A stretch of DNA of 64,000 nt from Pseudopedobacter sp965218985 (GTDB lineage: Bacteria > Bacteroidota > Bacteroidia > Sphingobacteriales > Sphingobacteriaceae): positions 620,001-684,000 of the forward strand of contig CBDCMP010000006.1 in NCBI GenBank assembly GCA_965218985.1. The letters are read 5' to 3'. The translations under genes and the position numbers were made by a program. Below the pieces are notes generated by a model. That model made no database searches and was not told the DNA's origin. It saw nothing but the letters and a program-made list of their open reading frames with translations. Below, piece by piece: positions 62,089-64,000 of this stretch. The stretch's first letter is position 1; each line of letters begins with the position of its first letter.

Positions 62089-64000
62089 TTAAGTTTTATC
62101 TTTCATATCTTCCACCATTGCGGTAATGCCTTTTTGCAGGTCGCCCCCAAACCTTGTGGCATATTGCATCAGCTTTAGCTTTTCACTTTGCTCTGTGGTA
62201 TAGGCCAGGTATTCTTCAGGACTGACTTCTGTGCGGTACACTTTGCTCAGCATACCACCCAAGCTGATAAAGACCTCTTTGTATTTTTTGGTGGGATCAT
62301 TGGATTTATTGACAGACAGCACCAATGCTTTCTCTTTCTCCGTAAGCCCCAATAGTTCCTGTATCTGGTCAAACTTGTTCTGGTACTTGCTCTGATCCAA
62401 TAATATCTTGCAGTCGCTGTTGTTGATGATAGCCTGTTTGACTACCGGAGAGGAAATAATATCTTCCACCTCCTGTGTAACCACGATAGCCTCCCCGAAG
62501 AATTTCCTTACCGTCTTGAACAGGTATTTGATGTATTCGGCAAAACCTTCTTTCATCAGTGCTTTCCATGCCTCTTCAATGAGTATCATCTTGCGGAGCC
62601 CTTTCATCTTCCGCATTTTGTTGATGAAAACCTCCATGATGATGATGGTTACCACCGGGAATAAAATGGGGTGGTCCTTGATATTGTCCAGTTCAAATAC
62701 GATGAACCTTTCCTGCAGTAGGTTCAGGTTTTCGGTGGCATTGAGCAGGTAATCAAATTCTCCGCCTTGATAATATGGACGTAGGACGTACAAAAAATTA
62801 TCGACGTCAAAATCTTTTTCCTTTACCCGGTCATCTTCGAGTACCTGAACATATTCATCCCGCAGAAAGGAATAAAAGCTATTGAAGCATGGGAATATTT
62901 CAGGATGTTTTAGTAAATGGCTATAATAGCCGCTTATTGAATTCGAAAGGGCTACATATTCACTTCGCTTGAAAGCCTCGTCATCTTTTTTCCAAAGGAC
63001 CAACAGCAAAGTCTTGATGCTCTCTTTCTTTTCGGTGTCCAGACTATCACCTTCGCTGATGAAGAAAGGATTGAAACGGATGGGGTTTTCTTCGCTGTAC
63101 GTAAAATAATAACCTTTCACCATATCGCATAAACCCTTATAGCTATGCCCAACGTCCACCAAAACGATGTGTGTTCCCTGCTCATAATAGCTGCGCACCA
63201 TGTGATTGGTAAAAAAGGATTTTCCGCTACCGGACGGTCCTAGGATAAATTTGTTCCTGTTGGTGCAGATGCCCATTTTCATGGGTTCATCGCTAATGTC
63301 CACATGCACTGGTTTTCCGGTCAGGCGGTCGCCCAAACGGATGCCCATAGGGCTTAATGATGAACGGTATCCTGTCTCCAGATTAAGAAAGCAGGTTGCC
63401 TGTTCCGCGAACGTATCAAAGGTATCGTTCATCGGGAAGTCGGCGGCATTGCCCGGAATGCCTGCCCAAAAAATCTGCGGGGCGCCAACGGTTTCCTGCT
63501 TGGCAACGGCATCCATCTGCGCCAGTGCGGAGGATACCCTATTTTTTAAATCCTTCAGTTCTTCCTGGTTATCCGTCCAGACCAATACATTGAAATGTGC
63601 TTTGACCGGAAGGCGCTGCTGGCTGATGGCTTCATTCAGGAAGTCATTGGTAGCGTCCCTTGCAATCATGTTCTCCCGGCTATATGCCGATAACGACTGC
63701 AACCTTAACCTTTTGCTCTCCAATCTTCTGGATAGTCTTCTGCGCATCTTCAATAAAGATGTACTGGTTGTAGATATGATTGCAGGATAAAAGCTGTCCG
63801 AGTGTCGAGGCAAAACCCACACTGAACTTTGTTTTATCAGTGGAGTAACGGTCGTAATTGATACGGCTCCCGCATAAGGCTGGGAAGATCTGCCGCATCG
63901 CCCAGCGTATAAAGCTGGCAATGGCGGTCGCCCACCTGTAACCCTTCGTCGAACCTGATATCATTCATCAGGAAGCTGTCGTTCCGCTCAGACAGATAGC
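62089..64000 (-). pseudogene. traG: conjugation ATPase TraG (VirB4-like), frameshifted and 5' partial
   Basis: The C-terminal 520 residues are intact: Walker A 'GPSGSGKSFF', 'HIVLVDVGHSYKGLCDM', Walker B 'MILIEEAWKAL', 'EAIVVTQEVEDIISSP'. The N-terminal part needs three frames: 'LSERNDSFLMNDIRFDEGLQ', 'VGDRHCQLYTLGDAADLPSL'; then 'CGSRINYDRYSTDKTKFSVG', 'FASTLGQLLSCNHIYNQYIF'; then 'ESKRLRLQSLSAYSRENMIA'. Removing one C in the CCC near 63885 and one A near 63723 restores one frame. Real decay or base-calling error cannot be told. TraG powers pilus assembly and DNA transfer. Confidence 0.82.

Noticed and set aside
63206..63790. 194-residue plus-strand frame antisense to traG.
   Set aside because: Opposite strand of the VirB4-like ATPase whose Walker motifs are clear.
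1..64000. CRISPR array, rRNA, complete insertion sequence.
   Set aside because: Looked for regular direct repeats with spacers, rRNA blocks and transposase frames; found none.

Overview
The window looks like a chromosome segment of a Bacteroidota bacterium, most likely Sphingobacteriaceae (Pedobacter-like). This rests on moderate-to-low GC, chromosomal genes that mostly lack a recognisable Shine-Dalgarno, DUF6496 and 'CWKGYEQVGMK' micro-proteins, a LigD/Ku pair, M16 peptidase pairs, and a Bacteroidota-type conjugative (Tra) operon at the right end. The family assignment is inferred from gene families, not from a marker gene.

Layout. (1) 1-2610 is the tail of a respiratory operon: a CtaG-like oxidase assembly factor (cut by the window edge), a small oxidase-associated membrane protein, a Rieske protein, and a cytochrome b carrying its own C-terminal cytochrome c domain. 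(2) 2763-11863 is a mixed stress/housekeeping region: a DUF6496 micro-protein, an SPW-repeat/VKOR-like membrane protein, a GH63-like glycosidase, two SDR oxidoreductases, a GT39-type membrane glycosyltransferase, a zinc alcohol dehydrogenase and small membrane ORFs. (3) 11869-20731 holds a CinA-family amidohydrolase followed by a compact glycogen-to-trehalose operon: GlgX/TreX debranching enzyme, TreZ, and one 1398-residue protein that fuses TreY to a MalQ-type 4-alpha-glucanotransferase. (4) 20893-24632 holds an orphan 2TM DUF4231/SLATT-like protein and then a gene graveyard: remnants of a sialate O-acetylesterase, a formylglycine-generating-type enzyme (two separated pieces), a BNR sialidase, a GH92 mannosidase and an unknown gene. 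This is the wreck of a host-glycan utilisation locus, and a 96-bp MITE-like repeat sits inside it. (5) 25178-51857 is ordinary chromosome: a multi-PAS histidine kinase, NIPSNAP protein, PNPOx-like stress protein, AI-2E transporter, MgtE, BioB, DsbA-like protein, NmrA-like protein, CDGSH protein, FUSC protein, DEAD helicase, PAP2 phosphatase, cold-shock protein, the LigD/Ku end-joining pair, two M16 peptidases and PEP carboxylase. (6) 52094-64000 is a tRNA-Ser(UGA) gene with an integrative conjugative element next to its 3' end. A large serine recombinase abuts the tRNA, and the transfer operon runs right to left: TraG, three paralogous secreted helical proteins, TraJ, TraK, a TraL-position protein, TraM, TraN, a DUF3945-like protein and a small winged-helix-like protein. 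The element continues beyond the window.

Notable structure: three diverged copies of a roughly 95-110 bp intergenic repeat with terminal inverted repeats; a recombinase reading frame that runs antisense through the whole tRNA-Ser; three tandem paralogues in the tra operon; two single-base frameshifts in traG; a perfect 17-bp hairpin after traG; and several perfect 20-27 bp tandem duplications. No CRISPR array, rRNA or complete insertion sequence was seen.
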